Shown in pieces: positions 51,825 to 60,590 of a stretch of DNA of 64,000 bases. This DNA comes from CAYOOP01 sp964405685 (lineage in GTDB: Bacteria; Pseudomonadota; Alphaproteobacteria; Rickettsiales; SXRF01): assembly GCA_964405685.1 (NCBI GenBank), contig CAYOOP010000001.1:124001-188000 (forward strand), read 5' to 3'. Under the pieces are notes generated by a model that saw only the letters and a list, made by a program, of their open reading frames with translations, did no database searches and was not told the origin of the DNA. The position numbers and the translations under genes were made by a program. How positions within the stretch are numbered: position 1 is the first letter of the stretch; each line of letters begins with the position of its first letter.

Positions 51825-52502
51825 ATGCCCGGATATTCATCCAAACGCGCACTTGATATTGTACTCGGCCTTCTCCTATTAGCCGCAACGTCGCCGTTGT
51901 TTATCGTCGCATTCTTTCTTGTTCTGTTTGATGGCAATACGCCCTTCTTCACCCAACGCCGATTGGGATTGAACTGCAAAGAATTCACTATCTACAAGTT
52001 TAAAACGATGAAATCGCCGCCGCGTTCATCGGCTGCTCCCCTTCACATACAACCCGATGCGCCACAACTCACATCCATCGGACGTTTCTTACGCAATACC
52101 AGCATGGATGAGTTGCCACAGCTGTTTAACGTGCTCAAAGGCGATATGTCACTCATCGGCCCACGCCCGCATGCCATCGAATACGCAAAGCATTACGCCT
52201 CGTTTGATCCTCGTTACTACGAGCGCTACCAAGCGTTGCCGGGCATCGTATGCCTGGTGCAGATTACATCGCTACGCTATCTGACCGAAACCCCCGATCA
52301 CATTCGCACACGCATCAGTGCAGATTTATATTATATCAAACACGCCTCACTCTGGCTTGATATCAAGATACTTTATAAAACGTTCTTCTGCGTGATACTG
52401 CCTCGTTTCTCCTATAAAAAATCTGAAGATCTTCTGGATTACGATATCGCTCCTTCCTCCCACGTCCCTTCTCAAACACCACGCGAGGCCATTTCGTCTT
52501 AA
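51825..52502 (+). CDS. Polyprenyl-phosphate sugar-1-phosphate transferase
   Basis: 225 residues. One N-terminal helix (LDIVLGLLLLAATSPLFIVA) is followed by the bacterial sugar transferase domain: FTQRRLGLNCKEFTIYKFKT, TSMDELPQLFNVLKGDMSLI and GPRP. It is the short form, without the CoA-binding-like N-terminal region of WbaP/WcaJ. It starts a lipid-linked repeat unit by moving sugar-1-phosphate onto undecaprenyl phosphate at the inner membrane. It is the first gene of the polysaccharide locus. Confidence 0.92.
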   Translation: MPGYSSKRALDIVLGLLLLAATSPLFIVAFFLVLFDGNTPFFTQRRLGLNCKEFTIYKFKTMKSPPRSSAAPLHIQPDAPQLTSIGRFLRNTSMDELPQLFNVLKGDMSLIGPRPHAIEYAKHYASFDPRYYERYQALPGIVCLVQITSLRYLTETPDHIRTRISADLYYIKHASLWLDIKILYKTFFCVILPRFSYKKSEDLLDYDIAPSSHVPSQTPREAISS

Positions 52503-52608
52503 TGCTTCTCGCATATTTTATAGGAGCCCTGACGTTATAGATTTGGTAACCTCTATAAACTAACTTCTTTCGTGAGACGTTTAAGTGCTTAAGAGGAATA
52601 GGGTTTAT

Positions 52609-52856
52609 ATGTGTGGATTACGGGAATTAAACACCACCAGAAACGAACAACAATCACACGGCACGATTGAGGCGCGGTCTTTTACGCGACTGGGTAGTAG
52701 AACCTCTCATAGACCCAAGCCAGCTCGCAGAAGGCGGCATCCTTGATAGCGCACGCATCCAGCAAACCTGGGTTTAAGCACTTGGCCGGGCAAGACCATG
52801 CCATTACGCTATGGAGCGTACTCATGTTTCAGGCATGGAGAGAATATGATACCTAA
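52609..52856 (+). pseudogene. Internally deleted asparagine synthetase (asnB) remnant
   Basis: Starts MCG at 52609 after AGAGGA, as class II amidotransferases do (Cys2 nucleophile), then loses homology within about 25 codons. From 52679 another frame reads LLRDWVVEPLI, LAEGGILDSARIQQTWV, a stop at 52775, then after a shift KHLAGQDHAITLWSVLMFQ and AWREY. This is the conserved C-terminus of AsnB. The ends of the gene survive and about 550 residues between them are gone. Such genes are common in polysaccharide loci. Confidence 0.75.
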
Positions 52857-53811
52857 AAATATCCGAAGTAAGTTAGGAAGAGGTTTCTTGAAATTTGATA
52901 TTGGCTCTTTTGAGCAATTATTATCTTACCTATCCCAGCACCATTCCATACCTAACCACAAACGCATCTCAATTACTTTATTGGATAAAATTGATGCATT
53001 GGAAAATGCAGATTACTATAGAGAAATTATTCTTCTCAATTTTAGTGATGATAGGCGTACGTTCAAACGCACATACAAAGATAGGTTTGAAATATTTGAC
53101 AAAAAGGTTTTAGACGTCATCGCGGCGCAATCGATCTCCTCTTTGAGGGTGCATGATATAGCCGTAAGTGATGGGAGAACCACGTGTGATTTTTATGAAA
53201 AATTGCAGCGGTCATTTCCAGTCGAAGAATATTTTGCCTCAGATTACTCTCCCGACATAATCGTCATAAACGATAAAATTACTACGAACCCTGATGGAAA
53301 GATATTAGAGGTTATTTTTTATCCTTTTGTGTTTGGCAACCAACGGGAGGGGCTTAGATACCCTATCAATAACGCAATTAGATCCATTGTGTTTTATGGG
53401 TACGCGCCGTACTTGCTTAAGCGATACCTTAAAAATCCCTCTATCGAAAAAAAGACAATCCAGATGTTCTGTTCCACAGCGCAAAGATTAGCATCCAGTG
53501 ATAATCGTTTTCATTTAATGAAATATAATGTCTTGAATCCTTCTCCCATAGCGCGCCCTCTAAACATCATAAGAGCAATGAACATCTTCAACCCCGCCTA
53601 CTTCAGCGACGCGCAAATAACGCTAGCACTTAAAAACATTTATGGTGCATTAGAAAACGGCGGACTATTTATTACCGGTTCCAATCAAGATGCAGATTCT
53701 CTCGTACACGGTGGTGTTTATCAAAAAACAAACACTGGCTTTAAAGAACTATGGCGCTCCGGTGAGGGTTCACCGTGTGGTACTCACATCCATAATTTCC
53801 GCGTGGCGTAA
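52846..53811 (+). CDS. Class I SAM-dependent methyltransferase-like protein
   Basis: 321 residues from the ATG at 52846, which has GGAGAGA upstream. It overlaps the end of the asnB remnant. Motif I-like LRVHDIAVSDGRTTCDFYE is followed by an acidic SDYSPDIIV segment, NIIRAMNIFNPAYFSD and GALENGGLFITGSNQD. The latter resemble the acceptor-loop and final-strand regions of CheR/UbiE-like methyltransferases. It is AT-rich compared with its neighbours and probably acquired. The substrate is unknown and may be a polysaccharide or lipid. Confidence 0.75.
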   Translation: MIPKNIRSKLGRGFLKFDIGSFEQLLSYLSQHHSIPNHKRISITLLDKIDALENADYYREIILLNFSDDRRTFKRTYKDRFEIFDKKVLDVIAAQSISSLRVHDIAVSDGRTTCDFYEKLQRSFPVEEYFASDYSPDIIVINDKITTNPDGKILEVIFYPFVFGNQREGLRYPINNAIRSIVFYGYAPYLLKRYLKNPSIEKKTIQMFCSTAQRLASSDNRFHLMKYNVLNPSPIARPLNIIRAMNIFNPAYFSDAQITLALKNIYGALENGGLFITGSNQDADSLVHGGVYQKTNTGFKELWRSGEGSPCGTHIHNFRVA

Positions 53812-53812
53812 C

Positions 53813-54949
53813 CTAATACACGTCCACCAACGCCATGTATTGCTTCTCCACATTCTCTACAGAAAATTCTTGCATTTTATGTGCTTGGAAATCCAACGTG
53901 CGCTGTCTGGCTACATCGGGATGGTCTAAAACATCTGTAATCGCCGCTTTCAATGCCTCCATATTGCCAACCGATACCAGTGCACCATAACGGCCTTTGC
54001 CTAGAATTTCGGCAGTGCCGCCAGGGCAGTTGGTCGAAACAACCGGACATCCACAGGCAAGTGCCTCCACTAGCACGGTAGGAAGCCCTTCATAGTTCGA
54101 ACTCAGCACAAGCATGTTAGCCTTGCTCATAAAGGCATAAGGATTAGCGCAAAACCCAGGCATGCTCACCACATCGGCGATCCCTAGTTGACTGGCCAGT
54201 GTTTCGAGCTCATTGCGCTGCGCTCCCTCTCCTAAAATAATGAGCCGTGCATCAGGATGATCTCTACTCACAATAGAAAAACTGCGCAGTAATAATGCAA
54301 AATTCTTTTCGCTTGCCAATCGGCCAATGGCCAAAATAACGGGGTTTGTTTTCCTGCTAAGCCAGGGATGATTGACTGCCTCTTGAGACATTACCACCAT
54401 CTCTGCATTCACAATAGGGTTATAAATACGTTTGATTCGTTGTGGTGCAATATGAGTAAGCTGACTCAAATCAGAAATTAAGAAATCCGACACTACTACC
54501 ACCTGATTTGCAAAACGATATAGAACACCGATCAACATTTTCAGCAGCCATTTGAGAAGCGGATGGTTTTTTCTGTTTTTAAGCCACATCAAGGTGGGGC
54601 CGTGGTCAGAAACAATCACTTTTGTGCGTGTGCATGAAAGCAACTTGGCGAGAATGACTGTAATATTCGCCGCCGGCAGTCCCGTAATCATCACGTCCGG
54701 TCGCTGACGGCGCATATAACACGCAAGCATCAACACGCACTTCGCATGGTCTATCAAACGAAAGGGTTGCAGCTTAAAATCAGCCAGTGTGATGTTGGGA
54801 GCCATATGGCTTACAAAATGTCCCTTTAAGTCCATCAGCACAAAGCTCGTCTGATAGCGCCCCGAATGAGCAAAACGATTGGCGAGGTGCGTCAGGTTTT
54901 TCTCCACACCCCCATCTCTTAGAAAGAAATAGAAAAATGCAACGTGCAT
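53813..54949 (-). CDS. GT4 glycosyltransferase
   Basis: 378 residues, GT-B fold. The N-terminus is AFFYFFLRDGGVEKNLTHLA. The acceptor half has VSDHGPTLMW and the donor half PVILAIGRLASEKNFALLL, SMPGFCANPYAFMSKANMLV, and EGLPTVLVEALACGCPVVST. It uses a nucleotide sugar at the cytoplasmic face. It is related to the three tandem GT4 genes at 59.5-62.9 kb. A 16-bp inverted repeat (CGTGCATTTATGCACG, 54943-54958) covers its start codon and the stop of the preceding gene. Confidence 0.92.
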   Translation of the reverse strand: MHVAFFYFFLRDGGVEKNLTHLANRFAHSGRYQTSFVLMDLKGHFVSHMAPNITLADFKLQPFRLIDHAKCVLMLACYMRRQRPDVMITGLPAANITVILAKLLSCTRTKVIVSDHGPTLMWLKNRKNHPLLKWLLKMLIGVLYRFANQVVVVSDFLISDLSQLTHIAPQRIKRIYNPIVNAEMVVMSQEAVNHPWLSRKTNPVILAIGRLASEKNFALLLRSFSIVSRDHPDARLIILGEGAQRNELETLASQLGIADVVSMPGFCANPYAFMSKANMLVLSSNYEGLPTVLVEALACGCPVVSTNCPGGTAEILGKGRYGALVSVGNMEALKAAITDVLDHPDVARQRTLDFQAHKMQEFSVENVEKQYMALVDVY

Positions 54950-55873
54950 TTATGCACGCTCCATTCTTTTCTTATCCCGCCAATAACAGGCACACCCAAC
55001 AGGCCACATCAACGCTACTAGTAGATGGGGCACAATTCCGTGTAGCGGCCAACGCTTTCCTGGCTGAGAGTCTTGTAAATGTTTATGAAAGCGTGTGTAG
55101 TTAGCGGCTGTTTTAAGGATATCTTTCGGATCAAAACATATCCATGGCCAATCGTATTTTAGAACTTCACGTGTCCACAGGCTCGTTCCATCGGCGACTC
55201 TCTTGTAATTGGTAGACTTGCCAAGTGAGTCGTTCTCGGTATGAACGATGCGAAATGTTTCATTCACAAAGCGCGTTTTATAATGTCTTGCGATGGCCCA
55301 CCAAGCAAGGCCGTCGGGTACAAATCCAACGATATTTTCTGGATACGGAAATTGTCTAATAACATCAATATGCTGAAATCCAGCCTTATCGCCACGAATG
55401 TGATAACGATAATAGGCTTCACGTGAATCACTATCAAAAATATCAGATGGAAAGCGGTTGCCGACAATAGCTCCCTCGGTAGTCCTGCAAAGTCCGGTGA
55501 TGCCTACAAATTTAGAACGGATGTTTTCAGGCATAGCTTTCCAGTGAAAATCAAGCCGCTCCATCGCCTCGGGTGTAAATTCATCGTCACTGTCGCCGAA
55601 TAGCAAAAGCTCTCCTTGAGCTTCAGCAATACCCCTATTATTCGCTACCTTGTTCTGTTGATTTTCTTGCCAGATATAGCGTATGGGAAACGCCGCAATT
55701 TTTTGCCAGGCCTCTACCATTTCGTGGGTGTTGTCTGTTGACCCATCATCGACAATCAACCACTCAAAGTCCTTAAAGGTTTGCCGTACAAGGCTGTCAT
55801 ACACCCTGTGCAACGTATGCGCACGGTTATAGGTGCGAGTAAAAACAGTGAAGCGGTATAGATAATTACTCAA
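54950..55873 (-). CDS. GT2 glycosyltransferase
   Basis: 307 residues from a TTG at 55873 with GGGGTGG four bases upstream, overlapping the methyltransferase stop. The ATG at 55909 would give 319 residues but lacks a ribosome-binding site. GT-A features are RFTVFTRTYNRAHTLHRVYD, FEWLIVDDGSTDNTHEMV and the DxD-like GDSDDEFTPEAM. The C-terminus has a hydrophobic segment (VPHLLVALMWPVGCACY) that may tether it to the membrane. Confidence 0.9.
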   Translation of the reverse strand: MSNYLYRFTVFTRTYNRAHTLHRVYDSLVRQTFKDFEWLIVDDGSTDNTHEMVEAWQKIAAFPIRYIWQENQQNKVANNRGIAEAQGELLLFGDSDDEFTPEAMERLDFHWKAMPENIRSKFVGITGLCRTTEGAIVGNRFPSDIFDSDSREAYYRYHIRGDKAGFQHIDVIRQFPYPENIVGFVPDGLAWWAIARHYKTRFVNETFRIVHTENDSLGKSTNYKRVADGTSLWTREVLKYDWPWICFDPKDILKTAANYTRFHKHLQDSQPGKRWPLHGIVPHLLVALMWPVGCACYWRDKKRMERA

Positions 55874-56723
55874 TAGTCCACCCCGTTCTTTCGCGCAGCA
55901 AATTGGCATCTTTATACGCTAGAAAATTAGTGCAAAGGGGGATGACAGCATCCCGAGAGATTGGCGTTAGGTGAGTTCCCCTAAGCTTAGCAATTTTAAA
56001 ATTCTTGGAAGCCAGAAAATCTGCCATATCAGCGAAACTATAACCATACGTAGCGAAATTCTTATCCCATACTTCAAAGTAAACAAAATCAACGTTGTTG
56101 AGAAAATTCTCCGCGCCTTTCAATACGTAATACTCGAACCCCTCGACATCAATTTTTAGCACGCGAGCCGATTCGTTACCTATCAAACTATCAAGACTAA
56201 TCACGGGAACCGTAACATTACCCTCGGCTGAAACTTTATTCTGATCATCCGTGTTAATATCAGTGAATGTCACCCAGCCATTTTCCTGCCCTACGGCAAG
56301 TTGCGCTGTTCGAACGTTGTGAAGATTATTACGTTTAATATTTTCTCTTAAGAAGGTAACCGTACGTGGATGCGCCTCAAAAGCAGTCACCACACCTGAG
56401 GGACCCACTTTTCGCGCTGCTAAAACAGTAAGAAGACCGACATTGGCCCCCACATCTATGAAACGCTCACCGCTGCGTAGCAAGGACCTGAGCACATAAC
56501 AATCGTCACACGATATGTCAGGGTACACCCAAAGTGACAATGAATGTGACGCAGGGTGCAGACGTAATTTATAATCTTCCCCCACAACATTAAAGAAACG
56601 CCATAATCCTGAGTGCCGCAGTACACGTGAAATAAGAAAACGAATCGGACGGGGCTGCGAGACGATTATTCGAATATATTTTTGCATTTTCTGCGTAAAA
56701 TTCTTACGTTTTATGTCTGTCAT
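55866..56723 (-). CDS. FkbM-family methyltransferase
   Basis: 285 residues from the ATG at 56723 with AAGGGA upstream; a TTG at 56729 is in frame. Motif I is RFIDVGANVGLLTVLAARKV, followed by VVTAFEAHPRTVTFLRENI and VISLDSLIGNESARVLKIDV with EGFEYYVLKGA. FkbM enzymes O-methylate sugars or other small groups. It leads the leftward three-gene unit with the GT2 and GT4 genes. Confidence 0.92.
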   Translation of the reverse strand: MTDIKRKNFTQKMQKYIRIIVSQPRPIRFLISRVLRHSGLWRFFNVVGEDYKLRLHPASHSLSLWVYPDISCDDCYVLRSLLRSGERFIDVGANVGLLTVLAARKVGPSGVVTAFEAHPRTVTFLRENIKRNNLHNVRTAQLAVGQENGWVTFTDINTDDQNKVSAEGNVTVPVISLDSLIGNESARVLKIDVEGFEYYVLKGAENFLNNVDFVYFEVWDKNFATYGYSFADMADFLASKNFKIAKLRGTHLTPISRDAVIPLCTNFLAYKDANLLRERTGWTIE

Positions 56724-57148
56724 TCTCAATCCCTTTAAATAATCACCACCCTACTTGACGAGTGTGTGTTATGTCAAAACAACCCTGGCATTGTAGTTCT
56801 ATAAGCTTAATTATTTATAAATCATTAGCCTCTAATGCACCTGGTCAAGAAATTCTGTAGATGGTTTTGGATAGGTTTGGATTCAACTACAGGTCGCGAA
56901 AAGATATCGAAACGCAACATCAAGAATATTTTCCAACTACGGTATATTAAGGATGAATGGCTACGCGCACGGCTGGAAAATAAAGCCTGGTAACGCGCCT
57001 GTTGCCGAAATATATAAATCAATCGGTTGTTAGGAAGCTAGCTGGCCTGATATTCGTGTACCGGAAACGTTAAACATGGGCGTAATGTAATGAATTATTA
57101 AGGGTTTATACCCTATGATCCGTCGACGGTTCATCACAAAAAGCGCCT
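56724..57148. other. AT-rich divergent region with one doubtful short ORF
   Basis: It separates the leftward fkbM unit from the rightward tviB unit. Apart from the ORF at 56835-56993 I see only AT-rich promoter-like sequence (for example TTAATTATTTATAAAT near 56810) and no repeat or RNA. Confidence 0.4.
56835..56993 (+). CDS. Doubtful short ORF, basic peptide
   Basis: 52 residues: MHLVKKFCRWFWIGL, then STTGREKISKRNIKNIF and RYIKDEWLRARLENKAW. It is highly basic, with no clear ribosome-binding site and no known family. The sensible amino-acid pattern of the second half suggests the decayed end of a larger gene rather than a real peptide. Confidence 0.25.
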   Translation: MHLVKKFCRWFWIGLDSTTGREKISKRNIKNIFQLRYIKDEWLRARLENKAW

Positions 57149-58450
57149 ATGCCCACCTCATCCTCAAACTCTTCTAGTGTCATCTCCGTCATCGGACTGG
57201 GCTATGTAGGGCTGCCGGTTGCGGTTGCCTTTGCCAATACATTTCCGGTGATTGGGTTTGATGTAAACCAACGACGCATTCACGAACTTGCCAATGGAAC
57301 GGATGCGAATGAACAAATACAGCCTAGCGGGCTAAAAAACAGCAACCTCAGCTTTACCGCCAACGCTCACGATTTGCGTAACGCCAATTTCCACATCATC
57401 ACCGTACCCACACCGGTCGATAAAGGCCAACAACCCGATTTGTCCTGCCTTATTGCCGCTTCGCAAACCGTCGGCAAAGCGCTCAAGAAAGGCGACATCG
57501 TCATTTATGAATCAACCGTCTACCCCGGTGCGACCGAAGAAGAATGCGTTCCGGTCTTAGAGAAAAATTCCGGCCTCACCTACAACACTGATTTCTTCGT
57601 CGGCTACAGCCCCGAGCGTATCAATCCCGGCGATACGGAACATACGTTTGAAACCATCCGCAAAGTCGTTTCCGGCTCCACGCCAGAAGCATTGGAAAAA
57701 ATCGCAGCAATGTATGGCACCGTCGTCAAAGCAGGCATCCACAAAGCACCGACGATCAAAGTAGCCGAAGCAGCCAAAGTCATCGAAAACACACAGCGCG
57801 ATCTCAATATTGCGCTCATGAATGAATGCGCGGTGCTGTTTGAAAAACTTGATATCGACACGTGCGATGTGCTGGCGGCAGCGCGCACCAAGTGGAATTT
57901 TCTTCCGTTTGTTCCCGGCCTCGTCGGCGGCCATTGCATTGGGGTAGACCCTTATTACCTCACCCATAAAGCCATCACAGTCGGGTATCACCCGCAAGTC
58001 ATCTTGGCCGGCCGGCGCATCAACGACGGCATGGGTGCTTTCATCGCCGAACGCACCATCAAAGAACTAATCCGCGCGGGGCAAAGCATTCTCGGTGCCC
58101 AAGCCACCGTGCTTGGTATTACGTTTAAAGAAAACTGCAAAGACATCCGCAATAGCAAGGTGATCGACGTCATCCATGCCCTGCAAGGCTACGGCATGGA
58201 CGTGCAGATTCATGATCCGATTGCTGATCCTGAAGAAGTGAAACACGAATACGGGCTCACCCTCACCCCGTGGGACAAGCTCAAACCAGCTAAAGCCATC
58301 ATCTCTGTCGTCGCGCATGATGAGTATAAAAAACTTTCCGTAGACAACATGTCTGACCTCATGACCCCCAACCCGATATTGATTGACGTCAAAGCGCTAT
58401 TCGATGGCAATGCGTTTACCAAGCGCGGTGTGCGCTATTGGCGGTTATAG
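57149..58450 (+). CDS. tviB: Nucleotide-sugar dehydrogenase, TviB/WbpO type
   Basis: 433 residues. The NAD fold is ISVIGLGYVGLPVAVAFAN, with YESTVYPGATEE and the catalytic Cys in VGGHCIGVDPYYLTHKA. The C-terminal domain includes GITFKENCKDIRNSKVIDV. It oxidises the C6 of UDP-GlcNAc or UDP-GalNAc to the uronic acid. It is adjacent to a TviC/WbpP-type epimerase, as in Vi-antigen and B-band loci, so UDP-GalNAcA is the likely product. Confidence 0.92.
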   Translation: MPTSSSNSSSVISVIGLGYVGLPVAVAFANTFPVIGFDVNQRRIHELANGTDANEQIQPSGLKNSNLSFTANAHDLRNANFHIITVPTPVDKGQQPDLSCLIAASQTVGKALKKGDIVIYESTVYPGATEEECVPVLEKNSGLTYNTDFFVGYSPERINPGDTEHTFETIRKVVSGSTPEALEKIAAMYGTVVKAGIHKAPTIKVAEAAKVIENTQRDLNIALMNECAVLFEKLDIDTCDVLAAARTKWNFLPFVPGLVGGHCIGVDPYYLTHKAITVGYHPQVILAGRRINDGMGAFIAERTIKELIRAGQSILGAQATVLGITFKENCKDIRNSKVIDVIHALQGYGMDVQIHDPIADPEEVKHEYGLTLTPWDKLKPAKAIISVVAHDEYKKLSVDNMSDLMTPNPILIDVKALFDGNAFTKRGVRYWRL

Positions 58451-58452
58451 CT

Positions 58453-59478
58453 ATGGCTACTTATTCTCAAATTCAGCAAGAGCTACGGCAACATCCACGC
58501 AAGTGGCTCGTCACCGGTGCTGCCGGATTCATAGGCTCGCACTTGGTAGAAACCCTGCTATCGCTTTCTCAGCACGTAGTGGGGTTAGATAGCTTCATCA
58601 CCGGCTCACCTGCTAACCTCAAAGCGGCCACTGCCACTGGAGCTGGCACCTTTGACTTTATTGAAGGCGACATCTGCGATCCCAATACTTGCGCGAAGGC
58701 CGTAAAAGGAGTGGATATTATTCTCCATCAAGCAGCACTCGGCAGCGTACCGCGTTCCATCGCCGAACCGCGTATCGTGCATGAAATTAATGTCGATGGT
58801 TTTATGAACATGCTCCTTGCCGCCAAAGATGCCGGCATCAATCGCTTCGTCTATGCCAGTTCCTCGGCATGCTACGGCGATAGCGAAACCCTACCCAAAC
58901 GTGAAGGCGAAGAAGGCAAACAACTCTCCCCCTATGCCGCTACCAAAACCATCAACGATGTGTATGCGCAAGTGTTTGCACATTCCTATGGCATGAAAAC
59001 CATCGGCCTGCGCTACTTCAACGTCTTCGGCCCACGGCAAGACCCGAACGGTCCTTATGCCGCGGTGGTTCCCTTATGGATGAATAATCTCACCCAAGGT
59101 ATCGATTGCTATATCAACGGCGACGGCAAAACCAGCCGCGATTTTTGTTATATTGCCAACGTGGTGCAAGCGAATATCATCGCGGGTCTGGCACCTGAGA
59201 CTGTAGCTGGTGAGGTGATCAACGTCGCCGTAGGCGACACCACCACCCTCACTCAATTATTCGACGCGATTCGTGATGCTATAAGTAAGCACCATCCCCA
59301 AGCTGCACGCCTGAAACCGCACTACCGCGCTTTTCGTGAAGGTGATATTCGCCACTCGTTAGCGGATATCAGCAAAGCTAAAAACTTACTTGGCTACGCC
59401 CCAACACACAGTCTAGCTCAGGGCCTTCAGGAAACGGCTGCTTGGTACGTCTTTCAACAACTGCCGAATCATGGATGA
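58453..59478 (+). CDS. tviC: UDP-GlcNAc/GlcNAcA C4-epimerase, TviC/WbpP type
   Basis: 341 residues from the ATG at 58453. SDR fold: KWLVTGAAGFIGSHLVETLL, then HQAALGSVPRSI, the catalytic SSSACYGDSE with YAATK (Tyr-x3-Lys) near 155, and RYFNVFGPRQDPNGPYAAV. It interconverts gluco- and galacto- forms of UDP-GlcNAc or its uronate. It could also supply UDP-GalNAc to the pel enzymes at 3-13 kb. It lies two bases after tviB. Confidence 0.92.
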   Translation: MATYSQIQQELRQHPRKWLVTGAAGFIGSHLVETLLSLSQHVVGLDSFITGSPANLKAATATGAGTFDFIEGDICDPNTCAKAVKGVDIILHQAALGSVPRSIAEPRIVHEINVDGFMNMLLAAKDAGINRFVYASSSACYGDSETLPKREGEEGKQLSPYAATKTINDVYAQVFAHSYGMKTIGLRYFNVFGPRQDPNGPYAAVVPLWMNNLTQGIDCYINGDGKTSRDFCYIANVVQANIIAGLAPETVAGEVINVAVGDTTTLTQLFDAIRDAISKHHPQAARLKPHYRAFREGDIRHSLADISKAKNLLGYAPTHSLAQGLQETAAWYVFQQLPNHG

Positions 59479-60590
59479 GGGCGCGGCCTGACATCACAGT
59501 TTTTATCCATTCCCTTGGTGGGGGCGGTGCCGAACGCGTGGCGGTAACACTATGTAACGCCTTCATAGAAAGAAATAAACGGGTACACCTCATTGTCATG
59601 ACCAAGGACGGCGTATATTGGAACCTGCTCTCTCCCAAGGTAGAAGTCTTCAATCTACGCTGTAACAAGATGTGGAGGGCACTGTTACCTTTGACCTATT
59701 ATTTGCTCAACCAACGCCCTAAAAAATTATTGTCCATAATTACTGAATTAAACGCTGCTGCAATCATTGCAAATTTGCTCGCTTTTAAACCCTCTCAAGT
59801 CTTTCCGTGTGAGCATTCTACCTTTAGTTATATCGCTCATCTCCAAACGGGCAGGAGAAAATACATTTATGCTCGCCTTCCCTTACTTTATCATCTCGCT
59901 TCGAAAGTAATCTGTGTATCTAAGGGTGTCGCAGAAGATCTACGTTCTTTCGTATCGCTCCCAGCATCAAAAATAGCAGTGGTATACAACCCCATCATGC
60001 ACAAAGAGTTGCTGCAGTGGAAGAGCGAGCCCCTTGATCACCCATGGGTTAATTCGCAAGAAAAAATAGTGTTGAGTGTAGGTAGGTTGGATGCAGCAAA
60101 GAATTATAGCTTACTGATAGAAGCGTTTGCAGAAGTCCGTAAGCGATATAACATTAAATTGATCATTCTCGGAGAAGGCACGGAAAGACAAACTCTCCAG
60201 CGCCTTATTGATACGCTGAAACTCTCCGAAGACGTGGATATGCCGGGGTTTAAAGAGAACCCCTATAACTATATGGCATCCGCCACGCTTTTTGTGTTGT
60301 CCTCGAACCTTGAGGGCTTACCCACAGTGCTACTCGAAGCGTTGGCCTGTGGCACCCCTGTGATATCCACCGACTGCAAAAGCGGCCCTCAAGAAATTCT
60401 TGAAGATAACACCTACGGCATTCTTGTGCCCGTAGGTGATAAAAGCAAGTTGGTTGATGCCATTACAAAGGGGTTAACCCACATTGAAACGCATAGGGAG
60501 ATGGCAACCGCTTTTCAGCAAAAGAAACTCTGTGAGTTTATGCCGGAGGCAGTCATTACAAAATACTTAGAAGCATTGGAATTGCAATGA
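59475..60590 (+). CDS. GT4 glycosyltransferase, tandem copy 1
   Basis: 371 residues from the ATG at 59475, which overlaps the tviC stop; a TTG at 59442 is in frame. FIHSLGGGGAERVAVTLCNA opens the protein. The donor half has VLSVGRLDAAKNYSLLIEAF, DMPGFKENPYNYM and EGLPTVLLEALACGTPVIST. It is closely similar to the next two genes. It is predicted to build the same surface glycan. Confidence 0.92.
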   Translation: MRARPDITVFIHSLGGGGAERVAVTLCNAFIERNKRVHLIVMTKDGVYWNLLSPKVEVFNLRCNKMWRALLPLTYYLLNQRPKKLLSIITELNAAAIIANLLAFKPSQVFPCEHSTFSYIAHLQTGRRKYIYARLPLLYHLASKVICVSKGVAEDLRSFVSLPASKIAVVYNPIMHKELLQWKSEPLDHPWVNSQEKIVLSVGRLDAAKNYSLLIEAFAEVRKRYNIKLIILGEGTERQTLQRLIDTLKLSEDVDMPGFKENPYNYMASATLFVLSSNLEGLPTVLLEALACGTPVISTDCKSGPQEILEDNTYGILVPVGDKSKLVDAITKGLTHIETHREMATAFQQKKLCEFMPEAVITKYLEALELQ

